From positions 203,678 through 267,677 of the forward strand of contig JADKHC010000003.1 in NCBI GenBank assembly GCA_016721945.1: a stretch of DNA of 64,000 nt, in the 5' to 3' direction. Within the stretch, counting starts at the first letter, position 1. Each line of letters starts with the position of its first letter. The stretch is from Verrucomicrobiota bacterium (GTDB taxonomy: Bacteria; Verrucomicrobiota; Verrucomicrobiia; Opitutales; Opitutaceae). A program made the position numbers and the translations under genes. Under the pieces are notes generated by a model that was not told the DNA's origin, ran no database searches, and saw only the letters and a program-made list of their open reading frames with translations. This document shows positions 26,345 to 34,802 of the stretch, one piece after another.

Positions 26345-26386
26345 TTGACCCGTATCAACGACCTCGGAGGCACACGCTGCTACATT
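26345..26386 (+). promoter_or_regulatory. FNR-type class II promoter for the CopD-like gene
   Basis: TTGAC-CCGT-ATCAA at 26345-26358, then 22 bp, then TACATT (26381-26386) as -10. The predicted start is near 26393, leaving a 68-nt leader before the ATG at 26461. Geometry is identical to the other two FNR-type promoters in the window. Confidence 0.68.
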
Positions 26387-26460
26387 GCACATGAGACACA
26401 TTCTCGCACCGCCATCCCGGCAATGCGTGTCATGTCTCACCAAACTACAATTCCCTTGCC

Positions 26461-26901
26461 ATGGCTCAGTACTACGGACTCTTCCTCACGCTTCATCTGC
26501 TCTGTGCGATCACCTTCATTGGCGCCGTGTTTTTTGAAGTGCTCGTCATTGAGCCACTTGAAAAAATTCTCCCCGACGGTCTCGGCGAAAAACTCGCCGA
26601 AGCGATCCCTGCACACGTCCGGAAATTCATGCCCTACATCGTCGCGACGCTCTTCCTCACCGGCTTTGCCATGTTCTGGACCCACTTCCGCGGCGACATG
26701 AACTTCTTCAAAACAAAGTTCGGCGTCATGCTTACGATCAAGATGCTGCTCGCCTTCACCGTCCTCGGGATTTTCGCGTCCGCCATCCGAGCCTCGGTCA
26801 AAGGCACCATGAACCCGTGCCGCTTCAAATACACGCACCGCATCGTCGCCGTCCTCATGCTCGGCATCGTCCTCCTAGCCAAAGGCATGTTCTATCTCTA
26901 A
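26461..26901 (+). CDS. CopD-like four-helix membrane protein
   Basis: 146 residues with four membrane helices (about 5-27, 55-76, 90-110, 122-142). It begins 'LFLTLHLLCAITFIGAVFFE', with a His inside helix 1 and an acidic residue at its end, and has 'KYTHRIVAVLMLGIVLLAKG' with a His at the start of helix 4, the pattern of the CopD/DUF2269-type superfamily that can bind heme or copper. It has its own FNR-type promoter, which ties it to anaerobic or nitrogen-oxide conditions. Precise role is unknown; copper or heme handling in the inner membrane is inferred. Confidence 0.7.
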   Translation: MAQYYGLFLTLHLLCAITFIGAVFFEVLVIEPLEKILPDGLGEKLAEAIPAHVRKFMPYIVATLFLTGFAMFWTHFRGDMNFFKTKFGVMLTIKMLLAFTVLGIFASAIRASVKGTMNPCRFKYTHRIVAVLMLGIVLLAKGMFYL

Positions 26902-27128
26902 GATACTCCCATTAACCGACGGCCATCACGGGCTTGCACCGTTCTCTTTCTAGGTTCCTCCTGCGCCTTCAAACAACAAATTCGCATGAAAAAACTAGCC
27001 GCTATTGAACCAATAATAGCATCAAGCCCTCCGTATCACCTTCCCTCTCGATAGTCCGCCCGGCTGGCCACGCGACTCAGCCGCATTAAGACAAGAACCA
27101 TTTGCCATCTTCACGTTATTCCGGACGC

Positions 27129-28370
27129 TTACGCAGTCAGCTCAAGCGCCCCCTGCAAGTCCGCGATGATGTCACCCGCATCCTCGATGCCCACGGCAAG
27201 CCGGATCAGGCTGTCGGAAATACCGGCTTGGTTCCGTGCCTCCGGAGTCATGCCCCGATGGCTAGTTTTCGTCGGGCGCGTCGCCAGCGTCTCAAGCCCG
27301 CCAAGGCTCACGGCATGCGTGACGAGTCTCAAGCGGTTCAGGAAGCGCACCGCAGCTTGCTCCCCGCCCGCCAACTCAAACGACAACAACCCGCCGCCAT
27401 GCTTCATCTGTTTTCTGAAGAGCGTTGCCTGCGGGTGCGTTTCCAGACCGGGATAGTACACCCGCGCGATTTCCTTCCTGCTCGATAACCATTCGGCGAT
27501 ACAGGCTCCGTTTCGATTATGCGTCGCCATTCGCAACGCGAAGGTGCGCATGCCCCGCTGCACCAGCCACGCATCCAGCGCGTTGACCGTGCCGCCGAGG
27601 TTTTTATGCACCGCTCTTTGCGCAGGCAGGATCGGCTCGCGACTGATGACACACCCGCCAACCATGTCGCTGTGTCCGTTGAGATACTTTGTCGTCGAAT
27701 GCACGACCCAATCCACCCCGAACGCCAACGGCTGCTGATTCAACGGCGTGGCCACCGTGTTATCCACGATCACGGGAGCACCGCTCCCCCGCGCATGCGC
27801 CACCGCATCCTCCAAGTCGATCAATCGCATGATCGGATTTGAAGGCGTCTCGATCAAAACCGCCCCAGCCCGGCCCAAGGCATCATGCCATTTACCGGTG
27901 TTTGTAGGTTCGACAAATTCGACCGGCACACGGCCGATCTCTGCGAGTATTTTCGCCAGTTCGAAACTACCGCCATAAATGTCGGGATGAGTCACCAGCG
28001 GACCCGCCCGGCCCCGCAACGACATCAGCACGGCACAGAGCACCGCCGCGTTGCCCGAACTCGTCACCAGCGCCTCCGCTCCGCCCTCCATTGCCGCCAG
28101 CATCTTCGAAAGATCTTCGACTGTCGGATTGCCAAACCGCGTGTAGGCATAGCCCCTCCGGCGTCCTGAAAACAAATCCTCCGCGTCGTCCGTCGACCCC
28201 AGATCGAAAACGGCGCACTGGGCAATCGATGGCTGGATCGGTTGGTTGGTGCCTGGGCCGCGCCCGGTGCCACCGTGCGCGCAGAGTGTCGCCAGTTTTA
28301 TGGTATCAGCCGCATAGCTATCCGTTTTTGCATGCTCCATAAATTTTTCTCGCGGCGTCACACCGGTCAT
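27129..28370 (-). CDS. Cys/Met-metabolism PLP enzyme (cystathionine gamma-synthase/lyase family)
   Basis: 413 residues from ATG 28370, chosen because it overlaps the Crp/Fnr stop as ATGA; a farther upstream ATG has no domain support. Fold type I aminotransferase-like enzyme of the trans-sulfuration group: 'YAYTRFGNPTV' near the N-terminus, 'LVTSSGNAAVLCAV' for cofactor binding, 'VIVDNTVATPLNQQPLAFG' with the PLP Asp, and the Schiff-base Lys in 'VHSTTKYLNGHSDMVGG'. It acts on Cys/homocysteine derivatives; which of gamma-synthase, lyase or sulfhydrylase cannot be settled. Co-transcription with a Crp/Fnr-type regulator is unusual. Confidence 0.85.
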   Translation of the reverse strand: MTGVTPREKFMEHAKTDSYAADTIKLATLCAHGGTGRGPGTNQPIQPSIAQCAVFDLGSTDDAEDLFSGRRRGYAYTRFGNPTVEDLSKMLAAMEGGAEALVTSSGNAAVLCAVLMSLRGRAGPLVTHPDIYGGSFELAKILAEIGRVPVEFVEPTNTGKWHDALGRAGAVLIETPSNPIMRLIDLEDAVAHARGSGAPVIVDNTVATPLNQQPLAFGVDWVVHSTTKYLNGHSDMVGGCVISREPILPAQRAVHKNLGGTVNALDAWLVQRGMRTFALRMATHNRNGACIAEWLSSRKEIARVYYPGLETHPQATLFRKQMKHGGGLLSFELAGGEQAAVRFLNRLRLVTHAVSLGGLETLATRPTKTSHRGMTPEARNQAGISDSLIRLAVGIEDAGDIIADLQGALELTA

Positions 28371-29041
28371 CCACCCAAATTCTTTTCCAACACGCCCTCC
28401 AGACCTGCCCTTGAATGCACGGTGATCTCCTGCGCTTTCACTGTGATCCATCCCGCATCACGAAACTTCGCGAAAGTGCGGGAGAGCGTCTCGATGGTCG
28501 TCCCCATCTCCCCCGCAAGTACGCCTTTTGGTAACCGCAAACGGATCGATGTCCCGTCAGTCGGGCATTGACGCAGAAACCAGTTTGCCAGCCGCGTTTC
28601 CACATCCTTGCACTGAAAGTCCTCGATCAACCCCACCAGGACTCTCAAATGCCCGCTCATCGAACCGAGCATGCGCAACCCCAGTTCGGGGTGCCTCCCC
28701 AGCAGTTTCACGAACCTATTTTTAGCCACCAAAATCACCAATGAGTCCTCAACCGCCTTCGCATCGGCGATATAACCACCCGGCATAACCAATGCAGCCT
28801 CGCCCAGCACCTGACCTGGCCGGAAGACCCGGATGGTATGCTCACGTCCGGACGGCGACACTCGGTGCAGACTGATCGCGCCCTCCTGGACGATATAAAA
28901 TCCTGCACCCGATTCCCCGCGCCGATAGAGATATTCGCCCCGCCCGACACGAACCAGCCGCGAAAAAGAAGCGACCAGCGTGATATCGACCACCGGTAAT
29001 CCGCTGAAAAGCATGCATGCGCGCAACAGGCCTGCGATCAT
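28367..29041 (-). CDS. Crp/Fnr-family transcription regulator (DNR/NnrR-like)
   Basis: 224 residues from ATG 29041; longer starts up to 29179 add a Pro/Arg-rich lead without domain features. The cyclic-nucleotide-binding-like beta-roll spans about 15-110 ('GEYLYRRGESGAGFYIVQEG', 'LGEAALVMPGGYIADAKAVE'), then a dimerisation helix, then a winged HTH at 165-215 with recognition helix 'TTIETLSRTFAKFRDAGWI'. The E-x-x-S-R residues are those that read TTGAT half-sites in FNR/DNR. No four-Cys cluster motif is present, so it is not a classical oxygen-sensing FNR; a heme/NO-sensing DNR type is possible. Likely regulator of the three FNR-type promoters in the window. Confidence 0.85.
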   Translation of the reverse strand: MIAGLLRACMLFSGLPVVDITLVASFSRLVRVGRGEYLYRRGESGAGFYIVQEGAISLHRVSPSGREHTIRVFRPGQVLGEAALVMPGGYIADAKAVEDSLVILVAKNRFVKLLGRHPELGLRMLGSMSGHLRVLVGLIEDFQCKDVETRLANWFLRQCPTDGTSIRLRLPKGVLAGEMGTTIETLSRTFAKFRDAGWITVKAQEITVHSRAGLEGVLEKNLGG

Positions 29042-29186
29042 GTTGCCAGACAGGTGCTGGTCCACGCCTGCCCGCCCCTTCTGCGACGGCTCTGGGCGGC
29101 ATGACTGCCTGCCTTTCCGTCTATTCATAAATTCATCCGGCACGCTCGAACAAGGGCTTTTCATATCTGTTGGCGGCAATTTCCCC

Positions 29187-29555
29187 TCAGGCCGTTTGAA
29201 GCAGCCACCTTCTGGTACTTGCTGTTACACGCTTCCGTCTAGGGCGCGCGTTCCTTGGAGAGTTCGTCGATCCGATCGTCACCCGACCCGATACCAGAAC
29301 TGTAACTCTTGAAAACGGACAGAGTCGCGCAAGATTGCATGCGAGATCCCAGACCGAACTACTCTGCAACACCGCTGAGGAGGGAACGTGCAGTTTTATC
29401 GTGGATTTTCGCGGACTCGCGCCCGTGACCACACGATCAATCCGATGTCGAAACCCCGCGCTCCGCGCGCAAAAACGCACAACCTCAGAGAGCTCAGCCG
29501 CGACACTTTTACGGTGTGCGTTGATCTCAAAACGTACACTTGAAACCGTTCTCAT
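29187..29555 (-). CDS. Small protein with novel ACxLAxxCP domain (copy 1)
   Basis: About 122 residues from ATG 29555 (another ATG at 29573). The first 90 residues align with the proteins at 30014-30391 and with residues 1-93 of the fusion at 46460-47197. Shared elements in order: a strand 'VRFEI', helix 'AAELSEVVRFCARSAG', strands around 'STIKLHVPSS', helix 'WDLACNLARLCPFSRV', strand 'TVLV'. That is a beta-alpha-beta-beta-alpha-beta layout. Two conserved cysteines in ACxLAxxCP plus one in CAR could bind metal or a cluster. The tail is Arg-rich. It lies upstream of and co-directional with the Crp/Fnr gene and divergent from copy 2. No known family recognised. Confidence 0.65.
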   Translation of the reverse strand: MRTVSSVRFEINAHRKSVAAELSEVVRFCARSAGFRHRIDRVVTGASPRKSTIKLHVPSSAVLQSSSVWDLACNLARLCPFSRVTVLVSGRVTIGSTNSPRNARPRRKRVTASTRRWLLQTA

Positions 29556-29930
29556 AGAGCGATGCTGCACCAAAGAATCGCATGCGGAGTCTTACTGATT
29601 TTCATGGATTCCAAGGTATTTGCTTTTGAGGAACTAAAAAGAATCAGCAACCTGGCGAATAAGTTGCTCGAAAGCAGGCGATCAATCCGTCGAATAGGGT
29701 CAATCCTCCGCGCTCGAATCCTTGATGCACGTCAAAAGCCCCTCCGCGATGGCAATTGCTGCGCCAAAAACTGATTGCCCCACATCGGCGCACCCAGGTT
29801 TTGGAGCCATACCAGTCTCTTCTTAAGCCGCGAATTTCGCGATACAGAGTGGCCAAAATCATTCCCGCGCGAGCGGACTTTTATGGGCGCATACACGATA
29901 TTTAACCCGTAACAAAACACTGCACAACTA

Positions 29931-29960
29931 TGAGACTCATTCTCGTTGCTCATTGACATG
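29931..29960. promoter_or_regulatory. Fur-box-like sequence between the two divergent novel-domain genes
   Basis: TGAGACTCATTCTCG at 29931-29945 matches 10 of the 14 defined positions of the Fur core TGATAAT-N-ATTATCA, followed by GTTGCTCATT. The arm TGAGAC is repeated inverted as GTCTCA about 30 bp further on. The 29556-30013 gap is otherwise AT-rich with no gene. Iron control of the flanking genes is inferred; the likely regulator is the Fur-family gene at 47455. Confidence 0.4.
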
Positions 29961-30013
29961 GAATGATTATGTGTCTCAGTCTCAGCTCTGCCAAATTATC
30001 TAATTTCCTTCAT

Positions 30014-30391
30014 ATGCCTCTACTTCAAGTTCTTAAACATGCCAAAGAAGGGAAGCCACGAAGGAGGACCACAGACCACATAGTCCACTTTGAAATCTCA
30101 GCTTCTCGCAAACGCACGGCAGTCGCGCTGTCAGAGGTCGTTCAGGTTTGTGCGAGAAGTATCGGGGCAAAATTTCGAACAAAGACCTGCGTTGGGGGAG
30201 TAAAACCCAAGGAGTCCCAAATCACCGTCCGCGTACCCGCTGAGCTCGTAGCGGACCAGCAGCGTATTTGGTGTGTCGCATGTGATCTCGCCTGCTTTTG
30301 CCCGCAATCCCGCGTGAGCGTGCTTATTCAAAACAAGATGAACCTACCTGAGGACCTGGCTGGCACAGCCCGCATCCTAACCGCCGGGTAG
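30014..30391 (+). CDS. Small protein with novel ACxLAxxCP domain (copy 2)
   Basis: About 125 residues from ATG 30014, preferred over 29963 because that start abuts the Fur-like box. It aligns throughout with copy 1: 'VHFEISASRKRTAVALSEVV', 'CARSIGAKFR', 'ESQITVRVPAELV', 'RIWCVACDLACFCPQSRVSV'. Extra cysteines relative to copy 1 (WCVAC, ACFC). It faces copy 1 head to head and precedes the iron/heme gene run. In another frame directly after it (30387-30509) is a short open stretch without a start that reads like the tail of a lost gene. Function unknown; redox or metal binding is suggested by the Cys pattern and by the flavodoxin fusion of copy 3. Confidence 0.65.
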   Translation: MPLLQVLKHAKEGKPRRRTTDHIVHFEISASRKRTAVALSEVVQVCARSIGAKFRTKTCVGGVKPKESQITVRVPAELVADQQRIWCVACDLACFCPQSRVSVLIQNKMNLPEDLAGTARILTAG

Positions 30392-30512
30392 CCTGCGTTT
30401 CGATGACTATGGCCACACGCCCGACGACTACAAGTCGCGGCTGCGCGTTCGCGAAGAGCTTGTCCATTTCAACATCGAGTTAAACCGCTGCACCGAAACA
30501 CACGCTTGAACC

Positions 30513-31349
30513 ATGAACGATTTCCCGCCCAAACAGAGAATGCCCCGCTGCTTCCGAACCGCCAGCGATGGAGCCATCCGCTTGCGACCGGACTGGGATG
30601 CGATCTTCGAAAAGCTGACCAGGATCGACAGCCGGATCGTCCTGCAAACCAGGCATGCCTTCGCTCGTTTGATCGGACGGGAATTGCCGCCAAGGCTCTT
30701 CGCCGCCGCCGTCAACGGTCGCGACATGCTGGGCGAGAGTCTCATGTGCGAACCCAGATACTGGTCAACCGCTTCTGCCTACATCGAGCGTTGTGACTGT
30801 TGCGATGCGCCGGGCCGCATCGAAATCCGGGCCGCAGACGGCACCGAGGCTTTGCAAATCCACGTGCCAAGCAGCTTCTCCCTCGATCAATGGTCGGAAA
30901 TCATTACCGAACTGGCTGCTCCCTTCAAAGACGAACCAGCACCCAGGTCTCATCCGGGTTTCTTCTTCGCGCTGCCTGACGACGCCATCCGCTGCGGCGA
31001 ACCGAACCAGTTCCCCACCCTGCTACGCTCCTGCCACGATGCCGCTGTCTGCCTGGGTTGGCAGCTGTGCCTGCCCTCGGTCGCGCACCGTCGCGAGTTC
31101 ATCCCGGCGCTGCGCTCCTACACGCAAGGGGTGCTAACTGCGGGCGACGGCCAATTTGCCTGTCAACTCATCCTGCCTGCGGCGACCGGACTTGCCCTGC
31201 AACGACGCGATGGCGTGCTCGGCCTCCACGTGATTGGCCCAAGCGACACTGTGCTTTTGAGCATCGCCGCCACGCCAGATCCCGAGTCCGTCGAACGCTG
31301 GCACGCATTGCTGCAACAGCATTTCCCAGAAAGCCCGATCAACCCGTGA
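30513..31349 (+). CDS. Possible HemS/ChuX-like heme-utilisation protein
   Basis: 278 residues, soluble, no signal. The overall layout is two similar halves, each ending in a strand-helix unit: 'GRIEIRAADGTEALQIHVPS' then 'LDQWSEIITELAAPF', and 'VLGLHVIGPSDTVLLSIA' then 'ESVERWHALLQQHFP'. That resembles HemS/HmuS-type cytoplasmic heme-handling proteins, in which such repeats occur, and the neighbourhood (TonB receptors, CobN-like and ChaN-like genes) fits. A Cys cluster 'ERCDCCDAPGR' is unusual. It ends 8 bp before the AraC gene. The family assignment is weak; it may be a lineage-specific protein. Confidence 0.4.
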   Translation: MNDFPPKQRMPRCFRTASDGAIRLRPDWDAIFEKLTRIDSRIVLQTRHAFARLIGRELPPRLFAAAVNGRDMLGESLMCEPRYWSTASAYIERCDCCDAPGRIEIRAADGTEALQIHVPSSFSLDQWSEIITELAAPFKDEPAPRSHPGFFFALPDDAIRCGEPNQFPTLLRSCHDAAVCLGWQLCLPSVAHRREFIPALRSYTQGVLTAGDGQFACQLILPAATGLALQRRDGVLGLHVIGPSDTVLLSIAATPDPESVERWHALLQQHFPESPINP

Positions 31350-31356
31350 AAAGCTG

Positions 31357-32334
31357 TTGTCAGTGAACTCCTCATCCACAGACAATCCGGTTCGACTCCT
31401 TGCTGCACCGCGCCAACAACCAGCCCTGACGAGCGGCCATGCTGTGGACCGTTGCCCCGAGACCGCGTTGATTCCGCAACCTGCCACTAGCATCCAAAGC
31501 CAGTCATTGCGGCCGGATCTCACCATGTTCTGGGGTGCCGAGCGTATGATCCCCGTTCTCCAGACCGATACGCTCTTTTTCATTTTCCTGATCGAAGGAA
31601 CATGGCAGGAAACCCGACGTGACGGCACCGGGATGCTCCGACAGGCCGGTTCGATGCTCGTGGGAACAAGCGCCAATCAGACGAATTGCCAACTCCGCTC
31701 AGCTGGCGGATTTCATGTCACATTGTCGGCCACGCACAGGGTGCTAACCGAACTATTCAGCAAAGCCACGTCGCCAGGATCTTCCGCAATCCTCTCCTTG
31801 AGGGATCGACCGCTCGCGCCCGAAATCGTGCTGCCGCTTAGTCCCGTCTCGCGCTTCAACGCCGAGTCCGTCCGACGCTGCCCGTTCGCCCCGGCCAGCC
31901 GCGAACTGGTACTTGCCGCCCGCGGACTCGACATGCTTGCCGACTTCGTCGCCACGTTGGACGCGGAGATCGCTCCGGCCTCCGAAATCATCCACCTGCC
32001 GCACCAAGGCTCCCTCGCCTCGGTGCGCGAAGCCGCAACAATCCTCAAGAACCACCTCGAAAAATCCCCCTCGATGGCCGAACTGGCGCGCTCCGTCGGC
32101 CTGAGCGAATCGACCTTGAAACGCGGTTTTCACCAGCTCTACAAAACATCACCTTTCGGCTATCTACGGGAACGGCGCATGGCGCGGGCCAAGGAACTAC
32201 TCGAAAGCGGCAAAGCCAACGTCCTCGAGGCCGCCGCCCTCGTCGGCTACAGCAATCCGAGCAATTTTGCCGCTGCCTTTCGAAAACAGTTCGGCGTCAA
32301 CCCCAAGACTTACCAGAAATCCGTTCGCTGGTGA
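31357..32334 (+). CDS. AraC-family transcription regulator (PchR-like context)
   Basis: 325 residues from a TTG; a GTG at 31363 is equally possible. The N-terminal 220 residues are a ligand-sensing half of the type found in siderophore-responsive PchR proteins ('LFFIFLIEGTWQETRRDG'). The C-terminal part has two helix-turn-helix units: 'SMAELARSVGLSESTLKRGF' and 'ANVLEAAALVGYSNPSNFAA', ending in 'FRKQFGVNPKTYQ'. Such regulators activate adjacent TonB receptor genes when the ferri-siderophore or heme ligand is present. It is followed by a TonB receptor on the same strand. Confidence 0.88.
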   Translation: MSVNSSSTDNPVRLLAAPRQQPALTSGHAVDRCPETALIPQPATSIQSQSLRPDLTMFWGAERMIPVLQTDTLFFIFLIEGTWQETRRDGTGMLRQAGSMLVGTSANQTNCQLRSAGGFHVTLSATHRVLTELFSKATSPGSSAILSLRDRPLAPEIVLPLSPVSRFNAESVRRCPFAPASRELVLAARGLDMLADFVATLDAEIAPASEIIHLPHQGSLASVREAATILKNHLEKSPSMAELARSVGLSESTLKRGFHQLYKTSPFGYLRERRMARAKELLESGKANVLEAAALVGYSNPSNFAAAFRKQFGVNPKTYQKSVRW

Positions 32335-32336
32335 CT

Positions 32337-32352
32337 TGACTGAAATCAGTCA
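32337..32352. promoter_or_regulatory. Perfect palindrome after the AraC gene
   Basis: TGACTG-AAAT-CAGTCA begins just after the AraC stop codon, extended by a second outer pairing GTGACT/AGTCAC. No T-run follows, so it is either a weak hairpin or an operator for the TonB operon starting at 32592. The 32353-32591 gap shows no gene. Confidence 0.35.
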
Positions 32353-32591
32353 CTTTGTGTGGGGCGCGGTCGAACCACGCGGAACGCCACAATGTACGGG
32401 CTCAGCACTCGACGACTTCTTTTATTTGATTGGTTCGTGTGTAACGAAAATGCGTCTGACATTCAGCCTGCCGATGAGCTGCCGCAGGCTGAAATTGATC
32501 TGCACCGGGTGGAATTCCGAGCAACGCATTTGGAATAATGCCCTCAGTCCGGCGACATGCCCACGCATGCCGTCCTCCGGACAGCGTCATC

Positions 32592-34796
32592 ATGAGATTC
32601 CAGCGCAACTATCCACTATCACTAACATCCGCGACATTGCTCTTGTCGCAGGTTCTCGCAACCGGCTTCGCGCAGGAGGCTGCCACGCCCGAAATCATCC
32701 GTCTCGACACGGTGATCACGACCGAAACCCGGCAAAAGGATTCTTCGGCCCGTTTGGATGCCGCTGAAAAATCGCTCCTCGCTGTTCCCGGCGGGGTCAA
32801 TTTCCTCTCGCAGAGCGGTGCGGGAGCCGGTCTCACGCTCCAGCAATCGCTGGCCTTCGCGCCCGGAGTGACATCCCAGAGTTTTTTCGGAGGTAACGAC
32901 CAGCCCAAGATCCACGTGCGCGGCTCCGGCCTGCAACAGAATCCGGTGCAGCGCGGCCTTCTCTTCCTCGCCGACGGGCTTCCGCTAAATCTTTCCGATG
33001 GTTCGATTATCATGTCCTGCGTCGATCCGCGAGCTGCGTCCCACCTCGCGGTGTATCGTGGGCCAACCGGCAACGTCCGCGGTGCCGCCGCCCTCGGCGG
33101 TGCGATCGAGCAGGTTTCTACAGCCCCGGCCTACTCCCCACCCCTTCTGCTCTCCGGAGAATTCGGCAGCTTTGGCTCTGTCAGCGCCACAGCCGGATCG
33201 GCCGCTCATGTCGGTGATTTCGCTGGAGCTGCAACGCTAGGCTTTTCAGAACGTGACGGCTTCCGCGAAAACAATACTTCGAAACGCGAAACCGTGCGCA
33301 CGCTCGCACGCTGGCAGCCGTCGGGAGAGTTTTATTTGGCTCCGTTTCTCGATTATACCAACGCCGCGTTCGACGTACCCGGACCATTGCCGTGGGCCAA
33401 GCTAGAGGCCGACCCAACTCAAATCCACACCGGACCGGTCATCGTGCCCATCAACGGCACGCCGACAGCCACGCAGGCCGGACCGAATGTTGTCCGCGAT
33501 CAACCGCACCGTGAAACGGAGCAGTGGCGCGGTGGCCTCCGTTCCGATTGGAAACCTTCCTCTACCACCAACCTCCAAGCCGGTGTCGCGTATCTGGATT
33601 CTCACGACGTCTTTCGCTACCCTGTCTCCTCCGGCATCCAAACAACCTCCAGCAAAAACATCGCCGTCAATCTCCACGGTTCTCAGAGCCTGACAGCCGC
33701 GCCCATCGGATTTGAGTTCAACTGGCTCGGCCAGCAGGGCGATTTCGAGAAGAAATTTCACCACAATAACCGCGGTTCAAAGGGCGATTTGTTCGGCCGC
33801 AACGACCTTGAAGCCGCCGGGAGCATGCTCAGCCTTGCGGCAACCTACTCGCTGTCGACAAAATGGTCTGTCGCCACAGGCACCTCGTGGCTGCACGAGA
33901 CACGCGACAATACCGACCGTTTCACCGAAGCGACGCGCCCGACCCTCCGCGTCGCAACCCCGCCCGCATCGCTCCCTGCCTCTGTTTTGGCGGTAAACAA
34001 CAGTTTTGCCCGGCGCTACGACGAGTTTCTTCCTCAGATCAGCGTAAGTTTCCGGCCCGTGGAGCGGCAGTTGATTTTTGCGTCGGTGAGCCGCAGCGCC
34101 GAGGTGCCGACTTTCGACGACCTTCTCACAACCACGGGCGGCACGCCCAACTCAGGGCCAACCGGTTTTGCGATTAACAACCTCGCAGCCCAGACCGCCA
34201 CGACGTTCGAGCTCGGCTGGCGCGGCGCCCTCGCATCGAGGTTCACATGGGACACAGTCCTCTATTGCGCAAATGTCGAAAACGAGTTGCTCGTGCTGCG
34301 CGATGCCTCGGGACTCTCTCGCGGCACGGTCAACGCCGACAAGACCACCCACCTTGGCGGCGAGCTCGGCGGCACAGTGCAACTGCTCGCGAACTGGGAC
34401 GCCGGGCTCGCTTACACCTATCAGGATTTTCGTTTCAACAACGACATCGCTTTCCGAAACAACCGGCTCGCCGGCGCGGCCCGCCATCACCTTGAGCTAC
34501 GATCAAGCTGGTCGCCGTGGAACCCCATCACACTCGGAGGCCAGATCCACTGGCGCCTCGACCGTGCGCCCGTGGACAACGCCAACACCCTCTTCCAACC
34601 GCGCTACGCCGTCTGCGATTTTTCCATCCGCTACAAATTTAGTCAGCGAGTGACGCTCTACGCCGAACTGCGAAACGCTTTCGACGCGGTCTACGCGGCC
34701 TCCGTCAACACCACCGACGTGGCGGCCTCCACTCAAGCCGTCTACCTCCCCGGCGACGGTCGATCCCTCCACGCCGGGTTCGTCGTCCAATTTTAA
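32592..34796 (+). CDS. TonB-dependent receptor (siderophore type)
   Basis: 734 residues from ATG 32592, which gives a clean signal ('LSLTSATLLLSQVLATGFAQ'); upstream ATG at 32538 has no signal. Plug: 'LQQSLAFAPGVTSQSFFGGN', 'IHVRGSGLQQNPVQRGLLFL', 'YRGPTGNVRGAAALGG'. The barrel ends in 'DGRSLHAGFVVQF', a terminal Phe as required for outer-membrane insertion. Similar to ferric siderophore or hydroxamate receptors in general layout. It is the first gene of a long plus-strand run to 47946 and is preceded by an AraC regulator. Substrate unknown. Confidence 0.87.
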   Translation: MRFQRNYPLSLTSATLLLSQVLATGFAQEAATPEIIRLDTVITTETRQKDSSARLDAAEKSLLAVPGGVNFLSQSGAGAGLTLQQSLAFAPGVTSQSFFGGNDQPKIHVRGSGLQQNPVQRGLLFLADGLPLNLSDGSIIMSCVDPRAASHLAVYRGPTGNVRGAAALGGAIEQVSTAPAYSPPLLLSGEFGSFGSVSATAGSAAHVGDFAGAATLGFSERDGFRENNTSKRETVRTLARWQPSGEFYLAPFLDYTNAAFDVPGPLPWAKLEADPTQIHTGPVIVPINGTPTATQAGPNVVRDQPHRETEQWRGGLRSDWKPSSTTNLQAGVAYLDSHDVFRYPVSSGIQTTSSKNIAVNLHGSQSLTAAPIGFEFNWLGQQGDFEKKFHHNNRGSKGDLFGRNDLEAAGSMLSLAATYSLSTKWSVATGTSWLHETRDNTDRFTEATRPTLRVATPPASLPASVLAVNNSFARRYDEFLPQISVSFRPVERQLIFASVSRSAEVPTFDDLLTTTGGTPNSGPTGFAINNLAAQTATTFELGWRGALASRFTWDTVLYCANVENELLVLRDASGLSRGTVNADKTTHLGGELGGTVQLLANWDAGLAYTYQDFRFNNDIAFRNNRLAGAARHHLELRSSWSPWNPITLGGQIHWRLDRAPVDNANTLFQPRYAVCDFSIRYKFSQRVTLYAELRNAFDAVYAASVNTTDVAASTQAVYLPGDGRSLHAGFVVQF

Positions 34797-34802
34797 CGCA
34801 CC

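Noticed and set aside
26902..27128. Tiny open frame at 26986 (MKKLAAIEP...)
   Set aside because: Only about 22 codons, with no conservation clue or ribosome site.
30387..30509. Short open stretch reading like a protein tail (VREELVHFNIELNR)
   Set aside because: No start codon after the preceding TAA, only about 40 codons and no recognised family; possibly the end of a lost gene.
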